Assembly: GCA_000802095.1 (NCBI GenBank)
Contig: JUEB01000024.1
Coordinates: forward strand, 220,277-255,216
Length of the DNA: 34,940 nt
From: Peptococcaceae bacterium BICA1-7
GTDB lineage: Bacteria > Bacillota > Desulfotomaculia > Desulfotomaculales > Desulfocucumaceae
Direction of reading: 5' to 3'
The stretch's first letter is position 1. Each line of letters begins with the position of its first letter. Below are positions 16,301 to 26,146 of this stretch, one piece after another. The position numbers were made by a program, and so were the translations under genes. The notes under the pieces were generated by a model. The model had not been told where the DNA came from, did no database searches, and saw only the letters and a program-made list of their open reading frames with translations.

Positions 16301-19300
16301 GAGTGAATATGGTTTTGGATCCATTACTTTTACCGAGCTGGCCAACTATCTCAACCGGCAATACCGGCTTTCAATAAATCCCACTATTTTTTTCGAATAT
16401 CCCACCCTGGACGGTCTGGCAAACTACCTGGTCAATGAGCACCGGGAGGTGCTGGCCCGGCAGCTGGCTATACAAGAACCGGCCGTGGCCGTAGAACAGT
16501 ACGCAGCGGACAGGTCCACAGGGAGACTGCCCGTCAGAAGACAGCTCCAACCGCTTGCCGGTCCGGAGGTTTTCCCGGCAGCCGGACTGTCCGGAAGCAC
16601 ACCTGAGCCGGTAGCCATTGTGGGTATGAGCGGAATATTTCCCGGGGCCGGGGATGTGCATGAATTCTGGAAAAACCTCCTGGAGGGCAAAGACTGTATC
16701 ACTGAAATACCAAAAGAACGCTGGGACTGGAGAGAGTATTACGGCGATCCGGCAACGGAGGCCAATAAAACAAACATTAAATGGGGGGGATTCATTGACG
16801 GGGTGGATGAGTTTGATCCTCTGTTCTTTGGAATCTCACCCAAAGAGGCCGAGCTTATGGATCCCCAGCAGCGCCTGATGATGACCTGTATTTGGAAGGC
16901 TATTGAAGACGCGGGCTACTCGGCCGAAAGACTCTCAGGGACCAAAACGGCCATATTTGTGGCTACATGGGACAGCGGTTACAGCAGATTGATTTCCCTG
17001 TCCAATGCAGCAATAGAAGGCTATTCTTTTACCGGTATGCTTCCTTCGGTGGGGCCGAATCGAATGAGCTATTTTCTCAATATTCACGGGCCCAGCGAAC
17101 CTATAGAAACCGCCTGCTCCAGCTCACTGGTGGCGATTAACCGGGCAGTGAGCGCCATTGAGAGCGGTAGCTGTGAGATGGCCATTGTGGGTGGGGTAAA
17201 TACAATAATGACGCCGGATCTCTACATCAGTTTCAGTAAAGCCGGTATTCTCTGTGAAGACGGGCGGTGCAAAACATTTTCCAACCAGGCCAATGGCTAT
17301 GTGAGGGGCGAAGGGGCGGGGATTCTGTTCCTCAAAAGGCTGAAGGATGCGGAGCGGGATGGGGACCATATTTACGGGGTGATCCGGGGCATTGCTGAAA
17401 ACCACGGAGGCCGTTCCAATTCCCTGACGGCCCCCAACCCAAAGGCCCAGGCCGAACTGTTGCAAGCTGCTTATACAAAGGCCGGAGTGGATCCCGGCAC
17501 CGTCACTTACATTGAGGCCCACGGAACAGGCACTAAACTGGGAGACCCGATAGAAATCAACGGGCTGAAGGCAGCATTTAAAAAGCTGTACCAGTCTGCG
17601 GGGGATGCCCGGGTTACCGGCGCTCACTGTGGACTGGGATCGGTGAAGACCAATATAGGCCATTTGGAGCTGGCCGCAGGGATCGCCGGTGTAATCAAGG
17701 TTTTATTGCAGCTAAAACACAAGACACTGGTGAAGAGCCTGCACTGCGACACCATTAACCCATATATCCGGCTTGAGGACAGCCCTTTTTATGTGGTCCG
17801 GGAAAACGCTGATTGGAAGTCCTTGCGGGATAAGGAGGGAAAAGAGCTTCCGCGGCGGGCAGGTGTGAGCTCTTTTGGATTTGGAGGCTCAAACGCCCAT
17901 GTAGTAATAGAGGAATATATAGAGGGGCGCCGGGAAAGGCCTCATCCGGCCATCACTTCCGGGAGCCCGGCAATCATCCTGCTGTCGGCAAAAAACGAGG
18001 ACAGGCTTATGGATCAGGTACAGCAATTGTTAGCGGCAATTCAGGAACAGCAATTTACCGGCTTAAGCCTTGCCGACATGGCCTACACACTCCAGGTGGG
18101 ACGGGTAGCCATGGAAGAGCGCCTGGCTGTTATGGCGGTATCCATCAAAGAACTTGAAGATAAACTGAAAAGTTATTTGGAGGGCCGGGATGGTATAGAG
18201 TATCTGTATCGGGGCCAGGTAAAAGGAAATAAAGAGACCCTGGCTATTTTTGAAGCCGATGAAGATCTGCAGGAAGCCATTGACAAATGGATGCGGCGCG
18301 GAAAATACGCTAAACTTCTGGAACTCTGGGTCAAGGGTTTGCCTGTTGACTGGAACCTGCTCTACGGAGAGGCCAAGCCCCGCCGGATCAGCCTGCCTAC
18401 TTATCCCTTTGCCAGGGAGCGCTACTGGGTGCCAAAAAACGGGGCCATAGCCTCAGTCAGAGACGTAGAAGCAGCCCCGGACACCATTCCCCCAATTCAT
18501 CCTTTGCTGCATCAAAACACCTCGGACCTGTTTGAGCAAAGGTTCACCTCCACTTTTACCGGCCGGGAGTTTTTCCTGGCGGACCATGTGGTCAAGGGGC
18601 AGAGGATTTTGCCGGGGGTGGCGCAGCTTGAGATGATAAGGGCGGCAGTAGCTCAGGCAGCAGGAGCATGGGAAGATGGCAAGGCAGGCATCAGGTTTAA
18701 AAACGTGGTATGGGTCCGCCCCATTGCTATTTGTGAACAGCCTGTCCGGGTAAACATAGTACTGGTCCCGGAAGACAGCGGGAACATTTACTATGAAATA
18801 TGCAGCGATCCGGGAGAGGATGACGCAGAGCCGATATTGCACAGCCAGGGGAGAGCTGAGCTGAGTTCGGCCGGAGAGGACTCAGCCCTGGATCTAAAGG
18901 CATTGCTGGCCCAGTGCGGACAGGGCGCCTTTTCTGCCGGCCAGTTCTATGAGGCTTTTAGCTCCACCGGCATTGACCTAGGCCCGTCATTCCGGGGAAT
19001 TGAGACGGTTTATGCGGGATCGGGCCAGGTGCTGGCAAAATTATCCATGCCCGCCTCCATATATCATACGCAAAATCAATTTATTCTGCATCCCAGTTTT
19101 ATGGATTCGGCCTTACAGGCAACATTTGCCTTGAGAGCGGGCTTGGGGGATACCAATTCATCAGGCGGAAATGCCCCCCTAAACCCGTACCTGCCTTTTT
19201 CACTTCAAGAAATGGAAATAAAGGGCGGCTGTACCCCCAATATGTGGGCCTTGGTCCGCTATAGCAATGGAAGTAAATCCGGAGATGTTGTAGAAAAATA

Positions 19301-22300
19301 CGACATTACTGTGTGCGATGAAGCCGGGAAGGTTTATGTCCGGATATTGGGATTGGCAACCAGAGTGCTGGAAGGCATGACGGTTCCGGAAGATACTTCG
19401 GCATCTGCCGGAACGCTCATGCTTCAGCCTTGCTGGCAGGAAGGGGGAGTTTTACCGGAAGCTGCCCCGGACCTTGAACAACACCTGGTGATGCTCTGTG
19501 AGCCGGATAGCCTTTTAAAGGAAAGCATTGAAGCCAAAATGAGCGGAGTTCGCTGCATTACCCTGCAGTCCGGGCAGAAAGGCATAGAAGAGCGGTTCCA
19601 GACCTATGCCGCCATGGTGTTTGAAGAAATCCAGCGCATCCTGAAAGAAAAACTGAAAGGCACGGTACTGATTCAGATTGTCGTTCACACCCGGGGTGAG
19701 GGGCAACTTTTTTCCGGCCTCGGCGGGCTTTTGAAAACTGCCCGCCTTGAGAATCCCAGGCTTAAAGGGCAGATGCTTGAAGTGGAACCGGGAGAACATT
19801 CTGAGGAAATAATACAAATACTGAAGGAGAGCAGCCGAAGCCTTGATGACAGCCATATTCAATATCAGGGCGGAAAGAGGCGGGCTGCCGGATGGACTGA
19901 AATTGAGGCTTCCCGGGAAGAATTAAACCTCCCCTGGAAAGATGGGGGCGTCTATCTGATAACTGGCGGCGCAGGCGGCCTGGGATTGATATTTGCCAAA
20001 GAAATTGCGCAAAAGGTTAAGGATGCCACCCTGATCCTTACAGGCAGGTCTGTGCTTAGTGAGGACAGGCAGACAAAATCAAAACAGCTGGAGGCATTGG
20101 GCGCCCGGATCCAGTACAGGCAGGTTGATGTTACCCATAAGGAGGCGGTTGCCGGCCTAATTCAAAGCATACAGGATCAGTATGGGAACCTGAACGGCAT
20201 CGTTCATAGCGCGGGAGTGATTAGGGATAACCTGATCATCAAAAAGACCAGGGATGAGCTATTAGAAGTGCTGGCTCCCAAGGTCACCGGGCTGGTGAAT
20301 CTTGATCAGGCAAGCAAGGATTTAAGCCTTGACTTCTTCCTGCTCTTTTCGTCGATAACAGGAAGCCTGGGCAATCAGGGCCAGGCCGACTACTCCACCG
20401 CCAACGCCTTTATGGACGCCTACTCGGGATATCGTAACGCTCTGGTGGCCTCTAAACAACGCCGGGGCAAAACTCTTTCGATCAGCTGGCCGCTTTGGAG
20501 AGAGGGCGGGATGCAGGTAAACAAAGAAATTGAAGAGCTGGTCAGACAAAACACCGGAATGACAGCCATGCAGACACCCAACGGAATACAGGCTTTGTAT
20601 CAAGGTCTGGCTTCCGGAAAAGACAGACTTTTTGTAATGGAAGGCAATATTGCCAGAATGAAGCAAAAGCTGCTGATGACGACTCCTTACGCCGTACAGT
20701 CCGGGAAAGCTCAGGCAGCAGCCCGTTCCACCGGGGATATTGATGCCGGCAGCCTGCAGGACAGGGTGCAGGCTGCATTAATCCAGGCTTTTTCCAAATT
20801 ATTCAAGGTCAAGTCGGGGGCTATCGATGCCGATGCCGAGCTGAGTAAATATGGATTTGACTCCATGACATCAACCCAATTCACCAATAAATTGAACAAA
20901 GAATACGGGCTTCAGCTTAATCCCACCATATTTTTCGAACATCCAACCCTCAGTGGTTTTTCTGAATACCTGATCAAGGAATACCGGGATTTATTGGCAG
21001 CGCGGTTTGCAGTGCAAGCCAAAGCCAATAATTCCGGGCAGGCCACAGAAGGCGGCGAGGATGTATGGCCACCTGCAGGCAGACGGCGCTCCCGGTTTGC
21101 AAAAACTGTTGAGTTTTCCTCTTCCGCCGGCTATGAGCCGATTGCCATTGTGGGAATGAGTGGCAGATTTCCTATGGCCCGGGATGTGCATGAATTTTGG
21201 AGAAACCTCGTCGAAGGGAAGGATTGTATCACAGAAATCCCTGAAGATCGGTGGGACTGGCGGGAGTATTATGGTGATCCTAAAAAAGACACATTTAAAA
21301 CCAGCATCAAATGGGGTGGATTTATTGACGGAGTGGGGGAGTTTGATCCCCAGTTCTTCAGTATTTCCCCCCGGGAGGCAGAAACCATGGATCCACAGCA
21401 GCGCCTGCTGCTGACCTATGTTTGGAAGGCTCTTGAAGATGCGGGCATAGCTCCGGGCTCGCTGTCACAGAGCGCAACTGGAGTTTTTATTGCTGCGGGG
21501 ACTAGTGAGTACAGGAATACCGTAACTGTTCCGCTTGACAATCTCCTGTTCATGACTTCGTCCATTATTCCCTCAGTAATCCCCAACCGTATTTCCTATG
21601 CGCTTAACTTGCGCGGGCCCAGTGAGTATTTTGAATCGGCCTGCTGTTCCACACTGGTGGCCTTGCATCGAGCTGTTCAATCCATCCACAGCGGTGAATG
21701 CGATCAGGCCATTGTGGGTGCAGTTAATCTGCTCCTTACCCCGTTGGTCTTTATTGGCTTTGAGGCAATGGGCTATCTTAGCGCGGATGGAAAACCCAAA
21801 CCGTTCCAGGCCGAGGCTGGCGGTTACGTTCGAAGTGAAGGTGTTGGCGCTATTATACTAAAGCCCTTGCAAAAAGCTATTCAGAACAAGGACATTATCT
21901 ACACGGTAATCAAAGGCACAGGGATATCGCACGGGGGCAGAGGGATGTCATTGACCGCCCCTAACGCTGCCGGGATGAAGGCCGCTATGGTGCAGGCCTA
22001 TCAGGCTTCAAGGATTGATCCGCGAACAGTGTCCTATATTGAGGCCCATGGGATTGCCTCTCCACTGGGCGACGGCATTGAAATAAATGCGCTTAAATCC
22101 GGCTATAAGGAACTTGAAGGGGTATATTTATCGGACTCAAAAAAAGCCGCCCCATGCTATATCAGTACTTTAAAGCCTTGTATAGGGCATGGAGAGGTGT
22201 TTTCCGGAATGGCTGAATTGATCAAGGTAATATTGGCCATACGCCATCAACTCATTCCCGGGATACCACGATTTACAACACTTAATGAAAGTATCTCCTT

Positions 22301-25300
22301 AAAAGGGAGCCCTTTTCAAATTGCAGCTCAGAATCAAAATTGGGAAGCGCCAAAGGATGACGATAATAAGAGCCTGCCACGCCGGGCCAGTATTAACAGC
22401 TATAGCTTTAGTGGGATGAGTGGCCATGTGGTTCTGGAAGAATATATTGCTCCACGGGAGGAAACAATTGCTGTCATTTCAGCAGCCCAGCCGCAGATCG
22501 TGGTATTTTCGGCCAAAAACCAGGGCCGGCTGAAGGCGGTTGTTCAACAAACACTGGATTTCATAAAGCTTCAAAATGATATATCCATACCTGATCTTGC
22601 TTATACCCTCCAGGTGGGGCGTGAGGCGATGGACTCCAGGGTGGCAATGGTGGTGAGCAGCCGGGAAGAGCTTATTCTTTGCCTGAAGGGATATCTGAAT
22701 TCAGCCGGGGAAGGAAAGGAGATAGAGACTTCGCTATCTATATATACCGGAGATCTGGAAAATGAACCATCGGATATTAGAGCACTGCTTGCCGGGAAGT
22801 TGGAGGAAACTGTTTTACAGGTACTTTTAGAGGAAAAGAATTTGGAGAAAATTGCTCACTATTGGGCGAAAGGGGGCAGGATCCCATGGGAATGGCTTCA
22901 TACAGGGAGAGGCGCCCGTCGCATATCCCTGCCTACATATCCTTTCGGGAGAAAGCGGTACTGGATTCCCCAGGTTGCCAAACAGCAACCTATAAAGCCG
23001 GAAGAGAGCCGATCTTTGGTTAATCCTGCCGATGGAGATCCGGGCGACGGCAGATTGGGCAGCCATATTAAAAAAGGGATCAGCCAGCTTTTAGGAATAC
23101 CGCCCGGGGAGCTACCCACCGGGAAACCGCTGACCAGCCTGGGGTTTAGTTCGCTACAGGCCGTTACTTTAAGATATCTGCTGGAACAGTTTTTGGGCGT
23201 CGAAATCCCAATTACTGCCGTCAGCGGGCACAATACTATAGAGCAATTGGAGATCAGCCTGGGCGAAATAATCAATCCGGAATGTACCGGCCAGCCTGAG
23301 GAAAGTTGTCACTCCGATATAAAAGACATACTGCCCGTAATCATCCCTGATATTGCAGGCCGATATAAACCTTTCCCGCTAAGTGATATTCAGGAGTCTT
23401 TCCTGTCCGGGCGCAGTCTTCGCTTTGGAGGAGATTGGGTGGGCTGTCATATTTATTTTGAAATGGAAATGAGTAGCCTGGACATCTATCGTCTAAACAG
23501 GGCCTGGGATAGTTTAATCAGGCATCACGAAATGCTTCGGGCTGTGATTATGGCTGACGGGAAGCAAAGTATTCTGGAAAAAACATCACCCTACAATATT
23601 AAAACAGTGGACTTACGAAGAAAAAACCACCTTGAGCGGTCCGGTTATCTGGAAAAGGTGCGGGAGAATATGTCCCATAAGGTGTATGAGCCGGGGAAAT
23701 GGCCTCTTTTTGAGGTCCGCATAAGTGTATGCCCGGGTAATAAATATGTTGTACACTTCAGCATCGATGAATTTGTGCTGGATGCCGGCGGAGCATTCAT
23801 GCTTTTGCAGCAATGGCAGCGGCTGTATGAAAAGCCGGACTGGAAACTCCCGGAGTTAAACGTATCCTTCAGGGACTACATATTGGCGGTAAAGAGATTT
23901 GAAGGTTCAAAACGCTATAAGAGAGATCTGGAGTATTGGATGGAAAAATTGGAGGATATGCCCCAGGGGCCGGCACCACTTTTACAGCATAAACCAGTTA
24001 AACCGGATGTAAAGGATAATTACTACCGCACCAGGCTTGAAGGAACACTGGAGGAAAAGCAGTGGCATTGCCTCAAAGAGAAAGCCGATCAATTAAATGT
24101 GTCCCCTACGGCCTTACTGCTTGGCATTTTCATCGAAACTCTTCGTTTTTGGAGTGATCGGCAAACATTTTCACTTATATTAACCTTTTTTAACCGTTTG
24201 CCACTGCATCCTCAGTTAGATCAGGTGCTTGGCCCGTTTATTTCCACAAATATATTTGTTGTGGACGAGAAAAAGGGGCGTAATCTTGAAGAGCTGATTA
24301 GATATAATCAGGAGCGCCTGTGGGATGATCTGGGCCATAGCAGTGTAAGTGGCATAAGGGTGTTGAGAGAACTGAAGTCCCGGCGGAAAATTTCAGGAGC
24401 CTTATACCTGCCTGTAGTCTTTACTTCTTTGGTCAGCAGCCCTGGAACTGAAAGCGCTTCCTACAATGAGAGCTTTTTAAAGCGGATTTCATTTATGGTG
24501 ACCCAAACGCCGCAGGTTTATTTAGATCATCAGGTGTTGGAGCAGGATGGCAAGTTAAAGTTTAGCTGGGATATTGCTGAAGGATACTGGGGTTCGGCAG
24601 AAATAAGGGGAATGTTTGATGCTTACTGCAGTGTTCTCAATGCGCTTTCTGCGGAAAACAGCCGGTGGGAGTTTGAAACCATAGAGTCTCAATTAAAAGG
24701 TATAAAGCTGCCAATAGTAAAAAAGGTATCTGCCATAAGCCGGAAAACCGAAGCGCTGTCCGGGGGACTGAAACTGGAGGCATCAGCAGCCGACAGGTTT
24801 AAGCCGTTCCCATTGACGGATCAGCAGCAGGCCTATGCTTTTGGCAGGTATATGGCAAGGAGGAATAACAGCTGTCAAATATATCAGGAAATCGAGGCCG
24901 GTGCCCTTGATGTTAAGCGGCTGGAAAAGTCATGGCATAAACTGGTGAAAAGCCATGAGATGCTTTTTACCGTCATTCGGCCGGATGGTACTCAGAATAT
25001 ATTGGAGGAGGTCCCGGATTACCAAATCAGGGTGGCGGACCTGACAGGAAAAAAAGCGAAGGAGGTCCAGGCGGAATTAAGTAAAACCAGGCAATTCATG
25101 GCCGAAAATGCTTTTGACCTGGATCAATGGCCATATTTTGACCTGCGTGTATCAGTCCTGGAAAACAGATCTCTGATTCATTTCAGTATTGATATGATCA
25201 TTGCTGATGCAAGCAGCATACACCTTCTATTGAAACAACTGATTTATTTTTACCAGAACCCCGGCGAAGATCCGAAAAAGCCCGGTGTTTCATTTCGTGA

Positions 25301-26144
25301 TTATGTTTTATCACTGCAGAAATACAGGAAAACAGAGGGCTACCAGCGGAGTATCCGGTATTGGGAGAATAAATTTGCGGGAATCCCGCCTGGGCCGCAA
25401 CTGCCGGTGAAGGATAAAGGTGATGTTTCTACCTCCCTTAAACACCAGCAATTTAAAGGTGTGCTTTGGAAATGGGAGGCGCTCAGGGAGACAGCTGCCA
25501 GGTTATCCGTACAGCCGGGCATGATTTTGCTGACAGCCTATGCAGAAGTATTTGCGGCATGGTTAAATCACAGGCCCTTTTCTATTGTAATTCCGTGCTG
25601 GGAAAGACTCCTCCTTCATCCTGAGATCAATGAGGTGGTAGGTGATTTTACCTCCATGAGCTGGGTTGTTGTCAGGGGAGAAAAGGAGCCCTTCGAGGAC
25701 AAAGTACGGTTTTACCATGCAGCTGTGCAGGAAGATTTATCGCATATGCCTGTAAGCGGGCTGAAGGCTCTAAGGAAGGCGGCAATGGCAGGCAGCCACG
25801 CGGGAATGTTGACATTCCCGGTGGTTTTCTCCAATATGGCGGCCCATTCCGGCGTTAATATCCCCAAGGGTTTTAAAAAGCTGGAAATACTGAGCGGAAC
25901 ACCACAGGTTCTTGTGGACAGTATAAGCGAAGAGAGAGATGGAAGGCTGTATTTCTATTGGGACGTGTTGGGGGGAGTTTGCCCCGACGGTATGATAGAA
26001 GAGATGTTTTCCGGGTATAAGCGCGTATTGGAGGCTCTGGCCAGTGATCCCGGCAACTGGAAAAATATAAATTTTGACAGGCTGATCAACGCACAGCCTG
26101 AAAAATACCGAAATTCTGTGGATATCGTGGGGAGGGTTGTATAA
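13338..26144 (+). CDS. Trans-AT PKS/NRPS megasynthase 1 (KS-DH-ACP-KS-DH-KR-ACP-KS-ACP-Cy-Cy)
   Basis: 4268 residues. Domain order with rough residues: KS1 22-457, DH1 650-930, ACP1 955-1030 (Ser995); KS2 1090-1525, DH2 1720-2015, KR2 2024-2435, ACP2 2470-2545 (Ser2509); KS3 2600-3034, ACP3 3235-3310 (Ser3272); Cy1 3342-3790, Cy2 3821-4250. No AT domain lies between any KS and the next domain; each KS is followed by a linker ending LP(T)YPFxRxRYW, the hallmark of trans-AT systems. There is no loading module, so KS1 must take its chain from a separate carrier. The protein ends right after Cy2, with its matching adenylation domain on the next gene. An AAGGATG ribosome site precedes the ATG. Confidence 0.95.
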   Translation: MTEKNHKANDKSQVQGEQYEKQIAIIGVGLRFPKADTLEQLWEHLLAERSLITEIPPDRWDKNLYWGQPGPGANKTSSIWGGFIDYADCFDASFFNVSPREASFMDPQQRIALELAWKAVEDAGYRAAALKNYKTGVFMGVCNSDYTEMIEKYSLKVDPYMATGTANAILSNRISHWFDFKGPSLTIDTACASSLVALHQAVRAIKNKECEYALAGGVNFCWSPRRFVALSQSGMLAGDGKCKTFDEKADGYVRGEGGAILVLKSLDRAVADNDHIYAVIKGTGTNHGGRTSSLTVTNPGAQADLIVEVYEKAGISPDTVGYIEVHGVGSPLGDSMEVYGLKTAFNKLYKKWNKEIKIATCGIGSVKTNIGHLEAAAGMAGILKIIASLSSKIIPASINFNKLNSIIKIEESPFYIASKARPWEAGSDDSGVSLPRRAGVSAIGWGGSNAHVILEEYIPGERAGQCSRYAADEERPVLIPLSARNYDRLKEYALSICQFLKKSECGSISGQPRQKISLAELSYTLQTGREALEERVIFWTKGIQHFIGQLEAFSRGGEDNAQCWRGRVPKGKRSDEDYSDQIQQWIEQNRAEKIAEAWVNGFPIDWGLFYLKGRPPRLSLPTYPFARERHWIPEKDAGPHTISGPAAGPIHPLLQQNTSDFYRQRFSSTFSGDEFFLADHVVKNQRVLPGVAALEMARAAVWQAAGELEEGRSALRLTDVVWVRPISVEEQPVEVHIGLLLEENGEIAFEIYSRQEAAGAKTEVHCQGRAHFTAAAAAADLDLKDILARCTRGNLSSTQCYAAYREAGIDYGPGHRGIEKVYTGVEQALARISLPPSVADTLRQYVLHPGLLDSAWQASLFLMDGPKAGKPVLPFSLQEVVVLKSCSPQMWAFIRYSSGSKTGDRVEKVDIDLCDDRGAICVRMRGLSFRELMADGSRPPLVAAAAAAPDMAGIADGSLPEKVQSALLRAVAGLLQVRLEDIDGHTELSEYGFGSITFTELANYLNRQYRLSINPTIFFEYPTLDGLANYLVNEHREVLARQLAIQEPAVAVEQYAADRSTGRLPVRRQLQPLAGPEVFPAAGLSGSTPEPVAIVGMSGIFPGAGDVHEFWKNLLEGKDCITEIPKERWDWREYYGDPATEANKTNIKWGGFIDGVDEFDPLFFGISPKEAELMDPQQRLMMTCIWKAIEDAGYSAERLSGTKTAIFVATWDSGYSRLISLSNAAIEGYSFTGMLPSVGPNRMSYFLNIHGPSEPIETACSSSLVAINRAVSAIESGSCEMAIVGGVNTIMTPDLYISFSKAGILCEDGRCKTFSNQANGYVRGEGAGILFLKRLKDAERDGDHIYGVIRGIAENHGGRSNSLTAPNPKAQAELLQAAYTKAGVDPGTVTYIEAHGTGTKLGDPIEINGLKAAFKKLYQSAGDARVTGAHCGLGSVKTNIGHLELAAGIAGVIKVLLQLKHKTLVKSLHCDTINPYIRLEDSPFYVVRENADWKSLRDKEGKELPRRAGVSSFGFGGSNAHVVIEEYIEGRRERPHPAITSGSPAIILLSAKNEDRLMDQVQQLLAAIQEQQFTGLSLADMAYTLQVGRVAMEERLAVMAVSIKELEDKLKSYLEGRDGIEYLYRGQVKGNKETLAIFEADEDLQEAIDKWMRRGKYAKLLELWVKGLPVDWNLLYGEAKPRRISLPTYPFARERYWVPKNGAIASVRDVEAAPDTIPPIHPLLHQNTSDLFEQRFTSTFTGREFFLADHVVKGQRILPGVAQLEMIRAAVAQAAGAWEDGKAGIRFKNVVWVRPIAICEQPVRVNIVLVPEDSGNIYYEICSDPGEDDAEPILHSQGRAELSSAGEDSALDLKALLAQCGQGAFSAGQFYEAFSSTGIDLGPSFRGIETVYAGSGQVLAKLSMPASIYHTQNQFILHPSFMDSALQATFALRAGLGDTNSSGGNAPLNPYLPFSLQEMEIKGGCTPNMWALVRYSNGSKSGDVVEKYDITVCDEAGKVYVRILGLATRVLEGMTVPEDTSASAGTLMLQPCWQEGGVLPEAAPDLEQHLVMLCEPDSLLKESIEAKMSGVRCITLQSGQKGIEERFQTYAAMVFEEIQRILKEKLKGTVLIQIVVHTRGEGQLFSGLGGLLKTARLENPRLKGQMLEVEPGEHSEEIIQILKESSRSLDDSHIQYQGGKRRAAGWTEIEASREELNLPWKDGGVYLITGGAGGLGLIFAKEIAQKVKDATLILTGRSVLSEDRQTKSKQLEALGARIQYRQVDVTHKEAVAGLIQSIQDQYGNLNGIVHSAGVIRDNLIIKKTRDELLEVLAPKVTGLVNLDQASKDLSLDFFLLFSSITGSLGNQGQADYSTANAFMDAYSGYRNALVASKQRRGKTLSISWPLWREGGMQVNKEIEELVRQNTGMTAMQTPNGIQALYQGLASGKDRLFVMEGNIARMKQKLLMTTPYAVQSGKAQAAARSTGDIDAGSLQDRVQAALIQAFSKLFKVKSGAIDADAELSKYGFDSMTSTQFTNKLNKEYGLQLNPTIFFEHPTLSGFSEYLIKEYRDLLAARFAVQAKANNSGQATEGGEDVWPPAGRRRSRFAKTVEFSSSAGYEPIAIVGMSGRFPMARDVHEFWRNLVEGKDCITEIPEDRWDWREYYGDPKKDTFKTSIKWGGFIDGVGEFDPQFFSISPREAETMDPQQRLLLTYVWKALEDAGIAPGSLSQSATGVFIAAGTSEYRNTVTVPLDNLLFMTSSIIPSVIPNRISYALNLRGPSEYFESACCSTLVALHRAVQSIHSGECDQAIVGAVNLLLTPLVFIGFEAMGYLSADGKPKPFQAEAGGYVRSEGVGAIILKPLQKAIQNKDIIYTVIKGTGISHGGRGMSLTAPNAAGMKAAMVQAYQASRIDPRTVSYIEAHGIASPLGDGIEINALKSGYKELEGVYLSDSKKAAPCYISTLKPCIGHGEVFSGMAELIKVILAIRHQLIPGIPRFTTLNESISLKGSPFQIAAQNQNWEAPKDDDNKSLPRRASINSYSFSGMSGHVVLEEYIAPREETIAVISAAQPQIVVFSAKNQGRLKAVVQQTLDFIKLQNDISIPDLAYTLQVGREAMDSRVAMVVSSREELILCLKGYLNSAGEGKEIETSLSIYTGDLENEPSDIRALLAGKLEETVLQVLLEEKNLEKIAHYWAKGGRIPWEWLHTGRGARRISLPTYPFGRKRYWIPQVAKQQPIKPEESRSLVNPADGDPGDGRLGSHIKKGISQLLGIPPGELPTGKPLTSLGFSSLQAVTLRYLLEQFLGVEIPITAVSGHNTIEQLEISLGEIINPECTGQPEESCHSDIKDILPVIIPDIAGRYKPFPLSDIQESFLSGRSLRFGGDWVGCHIYFEMEMSSLDIYRLNRAWDSLIRHHEMLRAVIMADGKQSILEKTSPYNIKTVDLRRKNHLERSGYLEKVRENMSHKVYEPGKWPLFEVRISVCPGNKYVVHFSIDEFVLDAGGAFMLLQQWQRLYEKPDWKLPELNVSFRDYILAVKRFEGSKRYKRDLEYWMEKLEDMPQGPAPLLQHKPVKPDVKDNYYRTRLEGTLEEKQWHCLKEKADQLNVSPTALLLGIFIETLRFWSDRQTFSLILTFFNRLPLHPQLDQVLGPFISTNIFVVDEKKGRNLEELIRYNQERLWDDLGHSSVSGIRVLRELKSRRKISGALYLPVVFTSLVSSPGTESASYNESFLKRISFMVTQTPQVYLDHQVLEQDGKLKFSWDIAEGYWGSAEIRGMFDAYCSVLNALSAENSRWEFETIESQLKGIKLPIVKKVSAISRKTEALSGGLKLEASAADRFKPFPLTDQQQAYAFGRYMARRNNSCQIYQEIEAGALDVKRLEKSWHKLVKSHEMLFTVIRPDGTQNILEEVPDYQIRVADLTGKKAKEVQAELSKTRQFMAENAFDLDQWPYFDLRVSVLENRSLIHFSIDMIIADASSIHLLLKQLIYFYQNPGEDPKKPGVSFRDYVLSLQKYRKTEGYQRSIRYWENKFAGIPPGPQLPVKDKGDVSTSLKHQQFKGVLWKWEALRETAARLSVQPGMILLTAYAEVFAAWLNHRPFSIVIPCWERLLLHPEINEVVGDFTSMSWVVVRGEKEPFEDKVRFYHAAVQEDLSHMPVSGLKALRKAAMAGSHAGMLTFPVVFSNMAAHSGVNIPKGFKKLEILSGTPQVLVDSISEERDGRLYFYWDVLGGVCPDGMIEEMFSGYKRVLEALASDPGNWKNINFDRLINAQPEKYRNSVDIVGRVV
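13401..16427 (+). other. Module 1: KS1-DH1-ACP1
   Basis: KS1 has the catalytic triad Cys191 (DTACASS), His326 and His372 (NIGHLE), but the usual HGTGT reads HGVGS. DH1 keeps His680 and Asp853 (LHPGLLDSAWQ), while the Gly of HxxxGxxxxP is Asn684 (HVVKNQRVLP). There is no ketoreductase in the module, so DH1 has no obvious local hydroxyl substrate; it may rely on the KR of module 2 or be inactive. ACP1 has GFGSI. Confidence 0.85.
16605..20972 (+). other. Module 2: KS2-DH2-KR2-ACP2
   Basis: KS2 is fully canonical: Cys1260 (ETACSSS), EAHGTGT and NIGHLE. DH2 has an intact HVVKGQRILP (His1750) and LHPSFMDSALQ. KR2 has the NADPH loop TGGAGGLG, the Ser of LFSSITG, and Tyr2352 in QADYSTANAF. An Asp in VIRDNL sits where B-type ketoreductases carry LDD. 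Predicted output is an alpha,beta-unsaturated acyl chain. Confidence 0.88.
21135..23267 (+). other. Module 3: divergent KS3-ACP3
   Basis: KS3 differs from its neighbours: ESACCST around Cys2769, EAHGIASPLGD (His2904) in place of HGTGT, and KPCIGHGEVFSG (His2951) in place of TNIGHLEAAAG. All three catalytic residues remain, so elongation is possible. The module has no reductive domain, leaving a beta-keto group next to the future heterocycle. ACP3 has LGFSSLQ. Confidence 0.85.
23361..26087 (+). other. Tandem heterocyclization domains Cy1-Cy2
   Basis: Two condensation-fold domains start with KPFPLSDIQ and KPFPLTDQQ. Instead of the HHxxxDG of ordinary condensation domains they carry the heterocyclization motif DxxxxD: Asp3477-Asp3482 (FSIDEFVLDAGG) and Asp3952-Asp3957 (FSIDMIIADASS). 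Known tandem Cy pairs, such as VibF, divide amide formation and cyclodehydration between the copies. Confidence 0.88.
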
Positions 26145-26146
26145 GC

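Noticed and set aside
13338-26144. Integrated AT domains or an ER domain in megasynthase 1
   Set aside because: No GHSxG acyltransferase motif lies between any KS and the next domain, and no enoylreductase Rossmann motif was seen.
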